NCBI GenBank assembly: GCA_029204225.1
Contig: CM055094.1
Span: 15,252,928-15,316,927 of the forward strand
Origin: Diphasiastrum complanatum
Taxonomy: Eukaryota > Streptophyta > Lycopodiopsida > Lycopodiales > Lycopodiaceae
DNA: 64,000 bases
Direction: 5' to 3'
Position numbers and translations under genes: made by a program. The notes under the pieces were generated by a model. That model saw only the letters and a list, made by a program, of their open reading frames with translations, ran no database searches and was not told the DNA's origin. Position 1 is the first letter of the stretch; each line of letters begins with the position of its first letter. Shown piece after piece: positions 42,379 to 52,342 of this stretch.

Positions 42379-43188
42379 TTAAGAACCGTCTTGGTCCTCT
42401 AAGACAAAATCTGGAAAAATCTTGCGAAGGACACTGCCTCTTTCCCAAGTGGCATTCTCAACAGGCTGATCATTCCACTTAACCAGATATTCTCGGTATA
42501 GAGTATGACGAGTCTGCGTCTCTCTACTATCAAGAATCTCCTCTGGTTCATGTGGAGGTTGTTGAGGATCCAATGGGAGAACTAGAACACTGTCCCCTAC
42601 CAGATTGTCTGATCTGGTTAAGGCTTTTCGTAACTGACTTACATGAAAGACTGGAAAAACCTTACTGCTGTGTGGGAGTTCTAGTTCATAGGTGACCTCG
42701 CCTAGTCTCCTACTGATGGTAAAGGGACCACAATACCTTGGAGACAACTTAGCACACACTCCTGATTTGAGGGTTTTAGAGTCAACTGGGACTCTCAAGT
42801 AGACTTTCTCACCAGTGGAGAACTGCACATCCCGTCTGTGTGGATCTGCATAATGCCTGGCTCGATCCTGAGATTGTCTAATGCTACGCTTAGCATGTTC
42901 TATCATCTGGTTTAGGTCTTCTAAAAAGTTTCTAGCTGCTTCAACTTTTTCTTGTTTAAACCCTACAGCTGTGGGTGAGCGTGGCTGAAAACCGTACATC
43001 AGCATAAATGGGCTGTATCCCGTAGCTGAATGTTTGGTACTGTTGTAAGCAAACTCTAATATCGAGAGATACTCCTCCCAATTAGTCTGCCTCTTGCTGA
43101 CGTATGCACGAAGCATATCCTCCAGCACTTGATTTACCCTTTCTGTTTGACCGTCCGTCTGTGGATGGTCGGTGGTACTCATATTAAG
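42379..43188 (-). CDS. chromovirus integrase C-terminal part with chromodomain
   Basis: A 267-residue piece starting STTDHPQTDGQTERVNQVLE (the third catalytic residue), then EEYLSILEFAYNSTKHSATG, GPFTISRRLGEVTYELELP, FHVSQLRKAL and a chromodomain (YREYLVKWNDQPVENATWE) before the end. It continues the polymerase frame at 45153-43189, separated only by one TAA codon and a few residues (HHLHT, stop, LNMSTTDHP), so the two are one broken gene. The chromodomain would bind modified histones and direct insertion. Confidence 0.85.
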   Translation of the reverse strand, partial: LNMSTTDHPQTDGQTERVNQVLEDMLRAYVSKRQTNWEEYLSILEFAYNSTKHSATGYSPFMLMYGFQPRSPTAVGFKQEKVEAARNFLEDLNQMIEHAKRSIRQSQDRARHYADPHRRDVQFSTGEKVYLRVPVDSKTLKSGVCAKLSPRYCGPFTISRRLGEVTYELELPHSSKVFPVFHVSQLRKALTRSDNLVGDSVLVLPLDPQQPPHEPEEILDSRETQTRHTLYREYLVKWNDQPVENATWERGSVLRKIFPDFVLEDQDGS

Positions 43189-45153
43189 TTAAGTATGGAG
43201 ATGATGGAATACTGCCTTCCAAAAATTTCCAGTAAACTTACTGTCCCGGTCGCTGACTATGCCGGAAGGTAGACCGTACAATTTAAATAGCCCGTCTACA
43301 AACAACCTCGCTAACTCTGGAGCTCTAACGGTTGTTTTGGTCGGAATAAAATGAGCCATTTTGGTCAGACGGTCAACTGTGACCCATATAGCGTCATTAC
43401 CCTTTTGGGTTTTAGGCAGGCCTACTATAAAATCCATGGAGATACTCTCCCATTTACCAGCTGGTATTTCTAAGGGATGCAACAACCCTCCTGCCTTTAA
43501 ACGCTCTGCTTTATTTACTTGACATTTCTGGCAACTGGTTACATACTGGTGGACGTCCTTTTTCATACTGGGCCAGAAAAATTGCCTACGAAGAAGCTCA
43601 TAGGTCTTCTGTATGCCTGGGTGTCCCGCACTAGGATTGTCATGACATTCATATAGGACCTGCTGCCTATAATCCTCTGAATTGGGGACACATACTCTAT
43701 CTCTATAGAGCAAGTACTCATCCTGAATGGAATACTGTTTCCATTTGAATCCTTGAGTCAGCTGACCCTCAACCACTGGGGTTTGCTTGGGTAATACAGG
43801 CTCAGAATCCTCAACATCATCTGACGACGTATACTCGGACTCATCATCATCCTCAACGGAAGCTGCCGTATTCTTGGATGAACTGGCACCAGCCCCGGGA
43901 ACTGGTTCTGGAGTCTGTAACTGTCTGTTCTGGACTGAGTTCCAGATAATAGAGAAGAATGCATCATGCTGGCATTTCCCTCTCAAGGACTCGAGTAACT
44001 CATTACGAATCTGAGTAAAACTCAGCTCGTTTATCATAGGCATTCTGCTAAGGGCATCTGCTACTGTATTGAATTTTCCACGTCTACATCTGATAGACAT
44101 GTCAAACTCTTGCATCAACTCTGCCCAACGAGCTTTCCGACCTCTAAGCTCAGGTTGATTGCAAAGGTATCTGAGACTCTCATGGTCTGTCAAGACCTCA
44201 AAGTTGGCACCATACAAATAATGCCTCCAAGTCTTAAGGGCATGGACTATAGAAAAGAGTTCCTTTTCATAGGCACTGTACCTAGTTTGAGCTGGCTCGA
44301 GTTTTTTACTCTCGAACGCAACTGGTCGTCCACCCTGAGTTAGCACAGCACCTACTGCAAAGTCGCTAGCATCTGTTTCGACCACAAATGGCTGATTGGG
44401 GTCGACGACTTTTAAAACTGGTGCTGTAGCTAAGGCTGTTTTGAGAGCATCAAAGCTCTCCTGTTGTGCGGACTCCCAAATGAACTCCTTTCCCTTCCCC
44501 TTAAGAAGATTTGTCATAGGGACTGCTATCTGAGCATATTCCTTGACAAATCGTCTGTAATATCCCGCCAGACCAAGAAAGATTTGAAGTTCCAAAATAT
44601 TCTGAGGTCTCAGCCAACTGAGTATGGCTTTAACCTTATTTGAGTCCATCTTAATCCCATCTGAAGAGATAATGTGACCCAAATATGCTACTTCTTCAAC
44701 GAAGAATTCACACTTGGATTGTTTAGCATAAAGCTTATGCTTTCTGAGCAGTCGAAACACCTTTCTGAGGTGTTTTAGATGTTCCTTCCTCGTTTTGCTG
44801 TAGACGAGGATGTCATCTAAAAATACGACTACAAACTTGCCCAAGTATGGTCTGAGGACACTGTTCATCAAGGTCATGAAGGTAGCTGGAGCATTTGTGA
44901 GCCCAAATGGCATCACCTTAAACTCATAATGACCGTGACGAGTCCTAAAAGCTGTTTTCGAGACATCTTCCGATTTTATACGGATTTGATGATATCCCGA
45001 TCTAAGGTCTATTTTGCTGAAAAACTTAGCCTCGTTGAGTTGATCAAACAACTCGTATGCCCGAGGCATAGGGTATTTATTCTTGATAGTGACTTTATTG
45101 AGGGCTCTGTAATCTACGCAAAGACGCATAGACCCCTCTTTCTTTTTCACCAA
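43189..45153 (-). CDS. chromovirus RT-RNase H-integrase polyprotein part
   Basis: 654 open codons. [50 protein letters not shown] and the catalytic [11 protein letters not shown]. RNase [47 protein letters not shown] and NTVADALSR. Integrase: HHCC zinc site ([13 protein letters not shown] ... CQKCQ), then [15 protein letters not shown] and [14 protein letters not shown] with the first two catalytic Asp residues. The reading is open further upstream to about 45250 with alternative frames ([14 protein letters not shown]). Only one stop separates it from the integrase end, in line with its young LTRs. Confidence 0.9.
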   Translation of the reverse strand: MVKKKEGSMRLCVDYRALNKVTIKNKYPMPRAYELFDQLNEAKFFSKIDLRSGYHQIRIKSEDVSKTAFRTRHGHYEFKVMPFGLTNAPATFMTLMNSVLRPYLGKFVVVFLDDILVYSKTRKEHLKHLRKVFRLLRKHKLYAKQSKCEFFVEEVAYLGHIISSDGIKMDSNKVKAILSWLRPQNILELQIFLGLAGYYRRFVKEYAQIAVPMTNLLKGKGKEFIWESAQQESFDALKTALATAPVLKVVDPNQPFVVETDASDFAVGAVLTQGGRPVAFESKKLEPAQTRYSAYEKELFSIVHALKTWRHYLYGANFEVLTDHESLRYLCNQPELRGRKARWAELMQEFDMSIRCRRGKFNTVADALSRMPMINELSFTQIRNELLESLRGKCQHDAFFSIIWNSVQNRQLQTPEPVPGAGASSSKNTAASVEDDDESEYTSSDDVEDSEPVLPKQTPVVEGQLTQGFKWKQYSIQDEYLLYRDRVCVPNSEDYRQQVLYECHDNPSAGHPGIQKTYELLRRQFFWPSMKKDVHQYVTSCQKCQVNKAERLKAGGLLHPLEIPAGKWESISMDFIVGLPKTQKGNDAIWVTVDRLTKMAHFIPTKTTVRAPELARLFVDGLFKLYGLPSGIVSDRDSKFTGNFWKAVFHHLHT

Positions 45154-45670
45154 TAGGACTGGTGAGGCCCATGGTGAACTACTGGTCTGAATTTGGCCTT
45201 TCCCAAGATAGTAGGTCGCTGATCTGAGGGCTTCGGTAGGTGTCCAACTTCAGATGTCTGAGCTTCAATTTGAAGGATGAAGTCTACAATCAGCTCGCGA
45301 TGGTCTTCTCAGACCCTGCCTACCTTCCTCTGTCCAAAACCCGCTCAACAGTTTCAGTTTGGCACTTGAAAATCGAGATTTAAGCACTCTTCTGACAGCG
45401 CTGGTTCTGGCCCAAACTTCTGATTTCTATTTCCTCTAAAATCTGAGAATTACCCTCTGAAAACGAAGGATAACTAGCAGTTTTCTACAGCGATGGATCT
45501 GTTTCAGAAATCTAGCTCATATTCCCACTTAAAGGAAGATGATTCAATCGAGATTTTCACAGTAGAAAGCTACTCCTCCAGCGCTGGATCTGTCTCTCCT
45601 ATTTATCAAAGTTTTTAAGAGATTCTGAGCACCTTCTCCCTGCTGCTACTTAGCTCCCTAGGATGGAGAT
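45154..45670 (-). other. chromovirus leader with gag/protease deletion
   Basis: Only about 0.5 kb separates primer site and RT, where 1.5-2 kb of gag and protease is usual. [15 protein letters not shown] near 45280 may be the tail of the lost upstream frame. No zinc knuckle or DTG motif is present. Confidence 0.7.
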
Positions 45671-45683
45671 GGCTCTGATACCA
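45671..45683 (-). other. primer-binding site of the chromovirus
   Basis: On the minus strand TGGTATCAGAGCC, one base after the 5' LTR end, the initiator-Met tRNA complement. Confidence 0.9.
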
Positions 45684-45684
45684 G

Positions 45685-46042
45685 TGTAATAGATCCTAAC
45701 ACCACAGTAGGGCAAACACTAACTGATCCACCCAACCTTGCCTACTCCCTGATATAGAGTAAGCCCCTCCTAGCCCAGTGTGAGGACTGGTAGCATGCTA
45801 CTGCCAAGTGTCGGCCACGTGGCACTGACGTGGCCGACTGCACGTCGGGACCCAACTGGGGGCCCTATCCTGCTGACAGGGTCCCTAGGCTGTGTTAGGC
45901 CCGCCATGGCTATGGACCGTGCTGGGGCACACTACTCACACTGTCTTGCCCTGTTGGTCATGTACGCTGGACACGACCCTGACTGTGGTATCTGACCTAT
46001 CTGTGTTCTCTAGGGTTCGGCACTGGTTACGAGCTCGTAACA
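45685..46042 (-). repeat. 5' LTR of the chromovirus
   Basis: 358 bp, TGTAATAG...GTAACA on the plus strand, nearly identical to the copy at 42011-42367. Confidence 0.95.
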
Positions 46043-46047
46043 CGTCA

Positions 46048-47776
46048 TTATCTGTATCGAGTCCCATTTGACATTATTACTGATCACCAGTCTTTACGTT
46101 ATCTGTTTTCTCAACGTGACCTTAGTGATCATCAATTTCGTTGGTTGCAGTTTTTACAGTCTTTTAATTTCTCCATATTGTATCGTCCTGGTCGTGCTAA
46201 CACTGCTGCTGATGCATTATCTCGTCTTCCAGCTTTGTTAAATACACTCGTTTCTACTATTCCTCCATGGTTTGATGCTCTACCTGCAGCATACCTTACA
46301 TGTTCCGATTTTCGTGATGTTTATAGTTCTGCCCCACCTGTTTCGTCCAGTCCTCATCAGGTTTACTCCATTATTGACAATCGTCTTTATCATTATGATT
46401 CTCTTTGTATCCCTAGTTCTTTGGGTATCCGTTCCCAGTTGTTGTCGGATGCTCATTCCTCTCCTGTTGGGGGTCACTTTGGTTTTCAAAAGTCTTATGC
46501 TCATCTCAAAGACCATTTCTATTGGCCCTCTCTTCGATCTGAGCTTGCTGTACTTATTCGTACCTGCCCTTTCTATCTTCGTAATAAGTACTCCCGTTCT
46601 AAATCTGCTGGTTTGCTCCAGAGTTGGCCTATTCCTCATCGCCAGTGGACTGATATATCTATGGACTTTATCCTTGGCCTTCCCCATACCCAGCGTGGTC
46701 ACGATTCATGTATGGTGGTAGTTGACAGGTTCTCGAAACAGGCACATTTTATCCTAGTTCGCAGTACTATCACAGCAGAGCAGTGTGCACGTTTGTTCCT
46801 ATCAGAGATTTTCCGCCTGCATGGATTTCCTCGTACTATCCTTTCTGATCGGGATAGTAAGTTTACATCTATATTCTGGACAGAGCTTATGCGTATTTTG
46901 GATGTTCAGCTTTTTATGGGTTCTGCTTATCATTCTACTTCTGATGGGCAGTCTGAGGTCCTTAACAGGATCCTTGAGGATTATTTACGCCATTTTGTTA
47001 CTCCTTCAGGGAAGGATTGGGATCAACATTTATGTTTAGCAGAGTATAGCTATAATAGCTCTGTTAGTACCAGCACAGGTGTCTCTCCATTTTTATTATC
47101 TCACGGCTATGCACCTCTTTTAACTGGCATTCCTCTTCCTCCTGAGGATACACCTGTTACACTTGCATCTTTTCTATCAGGTGCTCGAGAGCTTATTACT
47201 CGGGCCAGTTCTCATTTACAGCATGTTCAATAGCGTTATCAGACCTCAGTTGATCGTCACCGCCGCCATGTTGAGTTTCAGCTTGGAGATATGGTTTATC
47301 TACGCTTACGGTTTGCACGTCATCATTTTGTCCAGGGCCATGCTTCTACTAAGAAGCTTGCACCACGTTATTATGGGCCTTATCGCATTGTGGAGGTTCT
47401 TAGTCCAATTACATATCGCTTACAGCTTCCTGCTTCCACACTCGCCTGTGATGTATTCCATGTCAGTTTATTACGTGCTGCTATTGAGGATGACGCTCCT
47501 TGTGATGCTGAGTTTCCTACTGCTCCAGAGTTATTTCCATTTTTACCTGCTGCTATATTACAGGTCCGTCTATACCATAGTCGACGCCGCCGGCAGATTC
47601 AGTTTTTGGTCCAGTGGGATGGTCGTCCTATTGAGGAGGCTACATGGGAGCCTATTGATGTGTTTTATCATACACCATTACTTGCGGATCAGGCTCGTGC
47701 TCTTGCTGCACTTGTTGATTCCTCTACATCAGATGTTCCTCTAGCTGTTGATGCACCAGGGCTTGCTGCTACTTGA
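46048..47776 (+). pseudogene. P1 RNase H end, integrase and chromodomain
   Basis: Continues the frame broken at 42010. RNase H end: ITDHQSLRYL and NTAADALSR. Integrase: GGHFGFQKSYAHLKDHFYWP followed by CPFYLRNK, where M1 has CPFCVRNK, so a zinc-binding Cys is replaced by Tyr. Catalytic positions are in [28 protein letters not shown] and TSDGQSEVLNRILED. A TAG at 47234-47236 replaces a Gln of HVQQRYQTSVD. The frame then continues through GPYRIVEVLSPITYRLQLP to the chromodomain FLVQWDGRPIEEATWEP and ends at 47776. Very close to M2. Confidence 0.85.
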
Positions 47777-47810
47777 TCCGGTTATCTTTTCGGCAGTTGG
47801 GTCTTTTTTT

Positions 47811-47822
47811 TGTGTCGGGGAG
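47811..47822 (+). other. polypurine tract of P1
   Basis: TGTCGGGGAG directly before AGTTATGGACTC of the 3' LTR. The same GGGGAG precedes the LTRs of M1 and M2, and it would prime plus-strand DNA synthesis. Confidence 0.75.
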
Positions 47823-48240
47823 AGTTATGGACTCGGCTCATTACATTCGCCGCGTCCATTTACATTTACAGTTACTTTACTTTATGCATAAGCAGGCCTT
47901 GGGCCCTTTTTTATTCATTAGTGACATTCAGACTATATGCTTGGCCTTTGGCCTTATTATTCATTATTAGGCCATTTGGACATATTACTGGAGAGTGGGG
48001 GCCTACTTGGAGGGCGCACTATTATCCCTCCCAATTGGGCCCTAGCCACTGGAAGCTTCCTTTTAGGGCTTCGTCTTGGCTATAAGTAGAGAAACTGTGT
48101 CATTTGTCATTCAGCTGATGATATTGATCTCTCTCTTTAGCCTCCTTAATCTCTCTCTTTCCTGCTTTCTAGGGTTAAGTCTTGCTTATGTGATGCTTTC
48201 ATAGCTTAATTCTAGATCAACTGTGGCTTTATTCGTAACT
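47823..48240 (+). repeat. 3' LTR of P1
   Basis: 418 bp, AGTTATGGACTCGG...ATTCGTAACT, followed by the TSD GTACC at 48241-48245. Confidence 0.9.
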
Positions 48241-48750
48241 GTACCCATCAGAAGCTGTACATCCAAAATACGCATAAGCTCTGTCCAGAACGTAGACGTA
48301 AACTTACTATCCCGATCAGATAGGATAGTACGTGGCATACCATGCAGGCGAAAAATATCTGATAGAAAAAAGACGTGCGCACTACTCAGCTGTAATAGTA
48401 CTGCGGACAGGTATAAAGTGTGCATGTTTCGAGAACCGATCTACCACCACCATACAAGAGTCATGACCACGACGGGTATGAGGAAGACCAAGGATAAAGT
48501 CCATAGAAATATCTGTCCACTGGCGATGAGGAATGGGCCAACTCTGGAGCAAAACGGACTTAGCACGGGAGTATTTATTACGGACACAAAAAGGACAGTC
48601 ACGAACAAGATGGGCCAGCTCAAACTTCATCGATGGCCAATAGAAATTGTCCTTAAGACGTGCACAAGACTTTTGAAAACCAAAATGGCCACCAATAGGG
48701 GAAGCATGAGCATCAACTGAGGACGAATGGAAAGAGAACTGGGAATACAT
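48241..48750 (-). pseudogene. M1 integrase N-terminal half
   Basis: Two open pieces (48750-48382 and 48425-48241) hold the zinc site GGHFGFQKSCARLKDNFYWP ... CPFCVRNK, SMDFILGLPHTRRGHD and, after a frame change near 48400, [15 protein letters not shown] and RILDVQLLMGT. The last residues are cut by P1. Frameshifts near 48720 and 48400 separate it from RT and from its own second half. Confidence 0.8.
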
Positions 48751-50510
48751 AAAGCACCATAGTGGTATAAACGATCATCAACAATAGTATAAACCTGGAA
48801 CTTCCGAGAGGACGAAAGGGGACGAGTATGATAAACATCAGAAAAGTCAGAACAAGACAAATATGCGGCCGGTAAATCATCAAACCAAGAAGGAACTGAA
48901 GCAACAATACTATGTAACAATGCAGGAAGACAAGATAAAGCATCAGCTGTCGTGTTTGCCTTGCCTGGATGATACAAAATATCACAATGAAAAGACTGTA
49001 AAAATTGTAACCAACGATATTGATGATCACTAAGATCATGCTGAGAAAAAAGATAACGAAGAGACTGATGATCAGTAATAATATCAAAGGGAACACGATA
49101 CAAATAATGGCGCCATTTCTTAAGAGCATGGATGACAGCAAGTAGCTCTTTTTCATGTACAGAGTAACGTTGCTCATAAGAGCGCAAATGACGAGACTCA
49201 TAAGCAATAATACACTCGGGCTGACGTAGAAGAGCACCTAAACCAATAGCACTAGCATCAGTCTCAACAATAAAACGCTGATCAAACTGGGAGAGACATA
49301 TAACAGTAGCAGAAACAATGGCATGACGTAAAGCATCAAAAGCAGTTTGACACTCAGAAGTCCAAACAAAGATATAAGACTTCTTTAGTAACGAATGAAG
49401 CGGAGCAGCCACAGTGGCAAAATACTTAACAGGACGACAAAGATGGGTTGCCATACCTAAAAACATACGAACATAATGAACATCAGTTGGGACAGGCCAA
49501 TTCTCAATAGCCTGAACTTTCCGAGGATCAAGACGAATACGTCCACCACAAATAAGAAAACCCAAAAATTCGATTTCAGCCACGACAAAAGAACATTTGG
49601 ACAATTTGGCGAACAGTTCATGCTTAATAAGTAATTCAAACACAGATGATAGATGTTTTACATGATCAAACAAAGAAGTACTAAAAACAAGGATGTCATC
49701 AAAATAAACTAAGACACAAACACCTAAAAGAGGACGTAAAATATTATTCATAGCATTCTGAAATGTCAGTGGACCATTTTGAACACCAAATGGAAGAACA
49801 TGAAATTCATACAAACCCAAATGAGTACGAAACGCAATCTTATGCTCATCAGAAGGACGCATCCTAATTTGATAGTATCCAGAACGTAGGTCAATTCTGG
49901 AAAAGATGGAAGAAGTGCCAAGCTGATCAAAAAGGTCATCCATGTGAGGTATAGGATATTGATTACGGATAGTCAGCTTGTTTAAGGCACGATAGTCAAT
50001 GCAAGGGCGTTTGGTTCCATCTTTTTTGGCAACAAGGACGACAGGAGCACCAAAAGGACTATGGCTAGGAACAATGAGGCCCTGACGTAAAAGGGAAGCA
50101 ATTTGGACCTGAACCTCATCACATTCATCTTCAGACATACGATATGGAGCACGAGAAGGTGGGGTAGCACCAGGAATAAGATCAATATGGTGGGTGACAT
50201 CTTGTAATGGCGGCAAAGACGTAGGTTCTGAAAAGACCACAGAATACCGATGCACTAAGTCAGAAATCACCTGAGGAAGAGGACCCATGGATGGAGCAAG
50301 AGGAGCAGCAACTGATGTACTCTGAATGATAAAAAGAGTTGCACCTTGAGCCTTTGGCAGGCTACGCATAAACTGCTTCCCGGTAACCAACTGATAATCA
50401 CCTTGGGAATCAATACCAGAAAGTAAATGATGCCGACCAGCATGTGTAAAAGATAGTATGGCAAAGGCTACGAAACAGATCACGTTGGCGAACCAACCAC
50501 TATGGGTCAA
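48720..50510 (-). CDS. M1 protease end, RT and RNase H
   Basis: A long open frame of about 600 codons. The upstream part has HLLSGIDSQGDYQLVTGKQF and MRSLPKAQG, shared with P3. RT: KRPCIDYRALNKLTIRNQYP, FSRIDLRSGYYQIRM, VLPFGVQNGPLTF and the catalytic LVYFDDILVFS. RNase H: FIVETDASAIGLGALL, HEKELLAVIHALKKWRHYL, IITDHQSLRYLF and NTTADALS. This is the best-preserved polymerase of the AGTTA...TAACT family in the window. Upstream it is fused to a gag piece by deletion, and downstream it shifts out of frame at the integrase start, so the element is inactive. Confidence 0.85.
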
Positions 50511-51160
50511 TCATAGCCATACGAAGATCATTACATATATGGCCTACGAAGTAGGCCATATATGTAATCTCTCACGAGTAGGCTTAGAGCGATAGACACG
50601 CCACCAAGTCTGAGCTCGACCATCTAAATGTTACGCAGCCAACTACACTTTCTGGGTTTCAGTCTTGGGATACATAAGAAAATAGGTTTCAAACTTAGAG
50701 AACCAATTTTCCAAAATATTCCCATCAGATGAACCAGAATAAGTAGTAAGCTGGATGCGATCACAAAAATCACGAGCAAAATGAGGCTCAGGGGTACCTG
50801 AAAAAGTAGAAGGAAATCCTGGTGGTGCGAAGGGAAATCCAGGTGGTGGTATAGAAGACCCGAAAGGAGACCCATAAGGACTAGCACTGTACGAAGGGAA
50901 CCAAACGTACTACCAAAAGCACCTCCTGAAGATGAAGATGGAGCAAGAGCAGGCGTACTCAAAATAGGAAATAAAGGTGCTTACCAGGACGATGAAGAAT
51001 GTCTGGGGGGTGGTATCCCCTCGTGGTAGGATAGTCTCAAGGCTAGAAAGAACACAATCAATATGACTCTCAAGATGATCCATGCGGGATTCAATATGTG
51101 TAAAACGATCATCTAAAGAGCTCTGCGGAGGGACTTCTGATGAAGAAGTCGCCATAGGGA
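50466..51160 (-). pseudogene. M1 gag N-terminal region
   Basis: The start is probably MATSSSEVPPQSSLDDRFTH at about 51155, with HIESRMDHLESHI as a short coiled-coil-like helix. After frame changes the gag core is visible: SSDGNILENWFSKFETYFLM, HLDGRAQTWWRVYRS and MIDP ... RQRDLFRSL, matching P2. Gag then stops near 50470 and is joined to protease-linker sequence; its last half, the zinc knuckle and the DTG half of the protease are lost. A hairpin lies inside it (50530-50568). Confidence 0.7.
50530..50568. repeat. perfect inverted repeat, 18-bp arms, 3-nt loop, in M1 gag
   Basis: Arms 50530-50547 and 50551-50568 are exact reverse complements. Relative to the P2 gag, the left arm is normal gag sequence and the right arm replaces about ten bases, as if copied back from the left arm. 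Confidence 0.95.
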
Positions 51161-51294
51161 CTAAGGAAGACACAAAAACCTGAGGGAGAGGACGTTTGTC
51201 GTCACCCCAACTTAGTCTAACTTCTGAAATCACCAAAAATGGCACATAAACAGTCAATCAGATGGATAATAATCAGAAAATAAGGGGCTGAGAA

Positions 51295-51718
51295 CGCCGC
51301 GTCCATTTACATTTATAGTTACTTTACTTCATGCATAAGCAGGCCTTGGGCCCTTTTTTATTCATTAGTGACATTCAGACTATATGCTTGGCCTTTGGCC
51401 TTATTATTCATTATTAGGCCATTTGGACATATTACTGGAGAGTGGGGGCCTTCTTGGAGGGCGCACTATTATCCCTCCCAGTTGGGCCCTAGCCACTGGA
51501 AGCTTCCTTTTAGGGCTTCCTCTTGGCTATAAGTAGGGAAACTGTGTCATTTGTCATTCAGCTGATGATATTGATCTCTCTCTTTAGCCTCCTTAATCTC
51601 TCTCTTTCCTGCTTTCTAGGGTTAAGTCTTGCTTATGTGCTGCTTTCATAGCTTAAGTCTTGCTTATGTGATGCTTTCATAGCTTAGCTCTAGATCAGTT
51701 GTGGTGCTATTCGTAACT
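51295..51718 (+). repeat. 5' LTR of P2 (first 25 bp missing)
   Basis: Begins at CGCCGCGTCC and ends CTATTCGTAACT. A unit near its end (AAGTCTTGCTTATGTG..TTTCATAGCTT) is duplicated relative to P1. Confidence 0.9.
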
Positions 51719-51730
51719 TGGTATCAGAGC
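51719..51730 (+). other. primer-binding site of P2
   Basis: TGGTATCAGAGC directly after the LTR. Confidence 0.9.
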
Positions 51731-52342
51731 ACTTTTCTGAGCACAATCTGGAATTTTTTTTTTTTTCCGCTGTTCCTACAGCTCCATTGCCGCTTTGCCA
51801 GCCCTGTTCCATCGCTGCTCCTTCCACGCCTTCCTGCCCAGCGCTCCCCCTGTTTTGTCCCCTCTTTTCCATCGCTGTCCCTGGCTTCCGACCTATCACT
51901 TTCGTCTGATATTTTTCCAGTTTGCAGCCATCTTCCACAGTTAGTTCCCTGACTGTCCAGCACCCATCCTCATCCAAAAACTACCCAATTCCGACATCAT
52001 TTGCTATTCCAAACAGCTAAAATTCTTCAACCTGTAAATCGCTGCCTCAGCACTCCCAACTTGTCACTTTTGCCTATTTTTTTCTCCATTTCCAGCCATC
52101 TTTTACAGCTTATCAAAAGGCTGTCGCGCGCTCATTCTCCACCACATTTTCAGGAATCCTGACTCCGTTTAATCTTTCAAATTCACATTTTTTCCCTGGC
52201 CGTCCAGCGCATTTTCACAGCTTCTCCATTGTTCATTGCTGCCTTTTTTTCAGTTGTGATAATATTGGTTGTAATAGGCTAATTTGGGGTGACGACAAGA
52301 GTCCGCTCCCTCAAGTTTTCGTCTATTCCTTCCACTATCGTT

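Larger units (their letters stand above)
42011..46042 (-). mobile_element. young Ty3 chromovirus, gag/protease deleted
   Basis: Complete insertion in minus orientation with TSD CGTCA and canonical TG..CA LTRs: 5' LTR 45685-46042, 3' LTR 42011-42367. The LTRs differ by only about one substitution and one indel over 357 bp, making this the youngest layer of the stack. A long polymerase frame (RT, RNase H, integrase) is nearly intact, but gag and most of the protease are missing from the 530 bp between the primer site and RT. Sequence family differs from P1/M1/P2. Confidence 0.9.
40475..48240 (+). mobile_element. Ty3/chromodomain element P1, with two LTRs and a nested insertion
   Basis: Complete insertion with TSD GTACC: 5' LTR 40475-40892, primer site, leader, a gag start fused by deletion to the end of RT, RNase H, integrase, chromodomain, purine tract and 3' LTR 47823-48240. 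It is interrupted at 42010/46043 by a younger chromovirus. About a dozen differences separate its LTRs over 418 bp by eye (about 97% identity). Gag, protease and most RT are absent and the integrase frame has a TAG, so it is non-autonomous. Confidence 0.9.
48241..51294 (-). mobile_element. Ty3 element M1, 5' part
   Basis: Minus-strand gag start, a fused gag/protease region, RT, RNase H and the integrase N-terminal half. It joins the 3' part at 40474 across the P1 insertion. The 5' LTR, primer site and most of the leader are missing: at 51294/51295 the sequence switches to the LTR of P2 in the opposite orientation. Confidence 0.85.

Noticed and set aside
46272-47744. Hydrophobic open frames overlapping P1 integrase
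   Set aside because: Alternate-frame readings of the integrase and chromodomain coding sequence, Leu/Val-rich from the T-rich codons; not membrane proteins.
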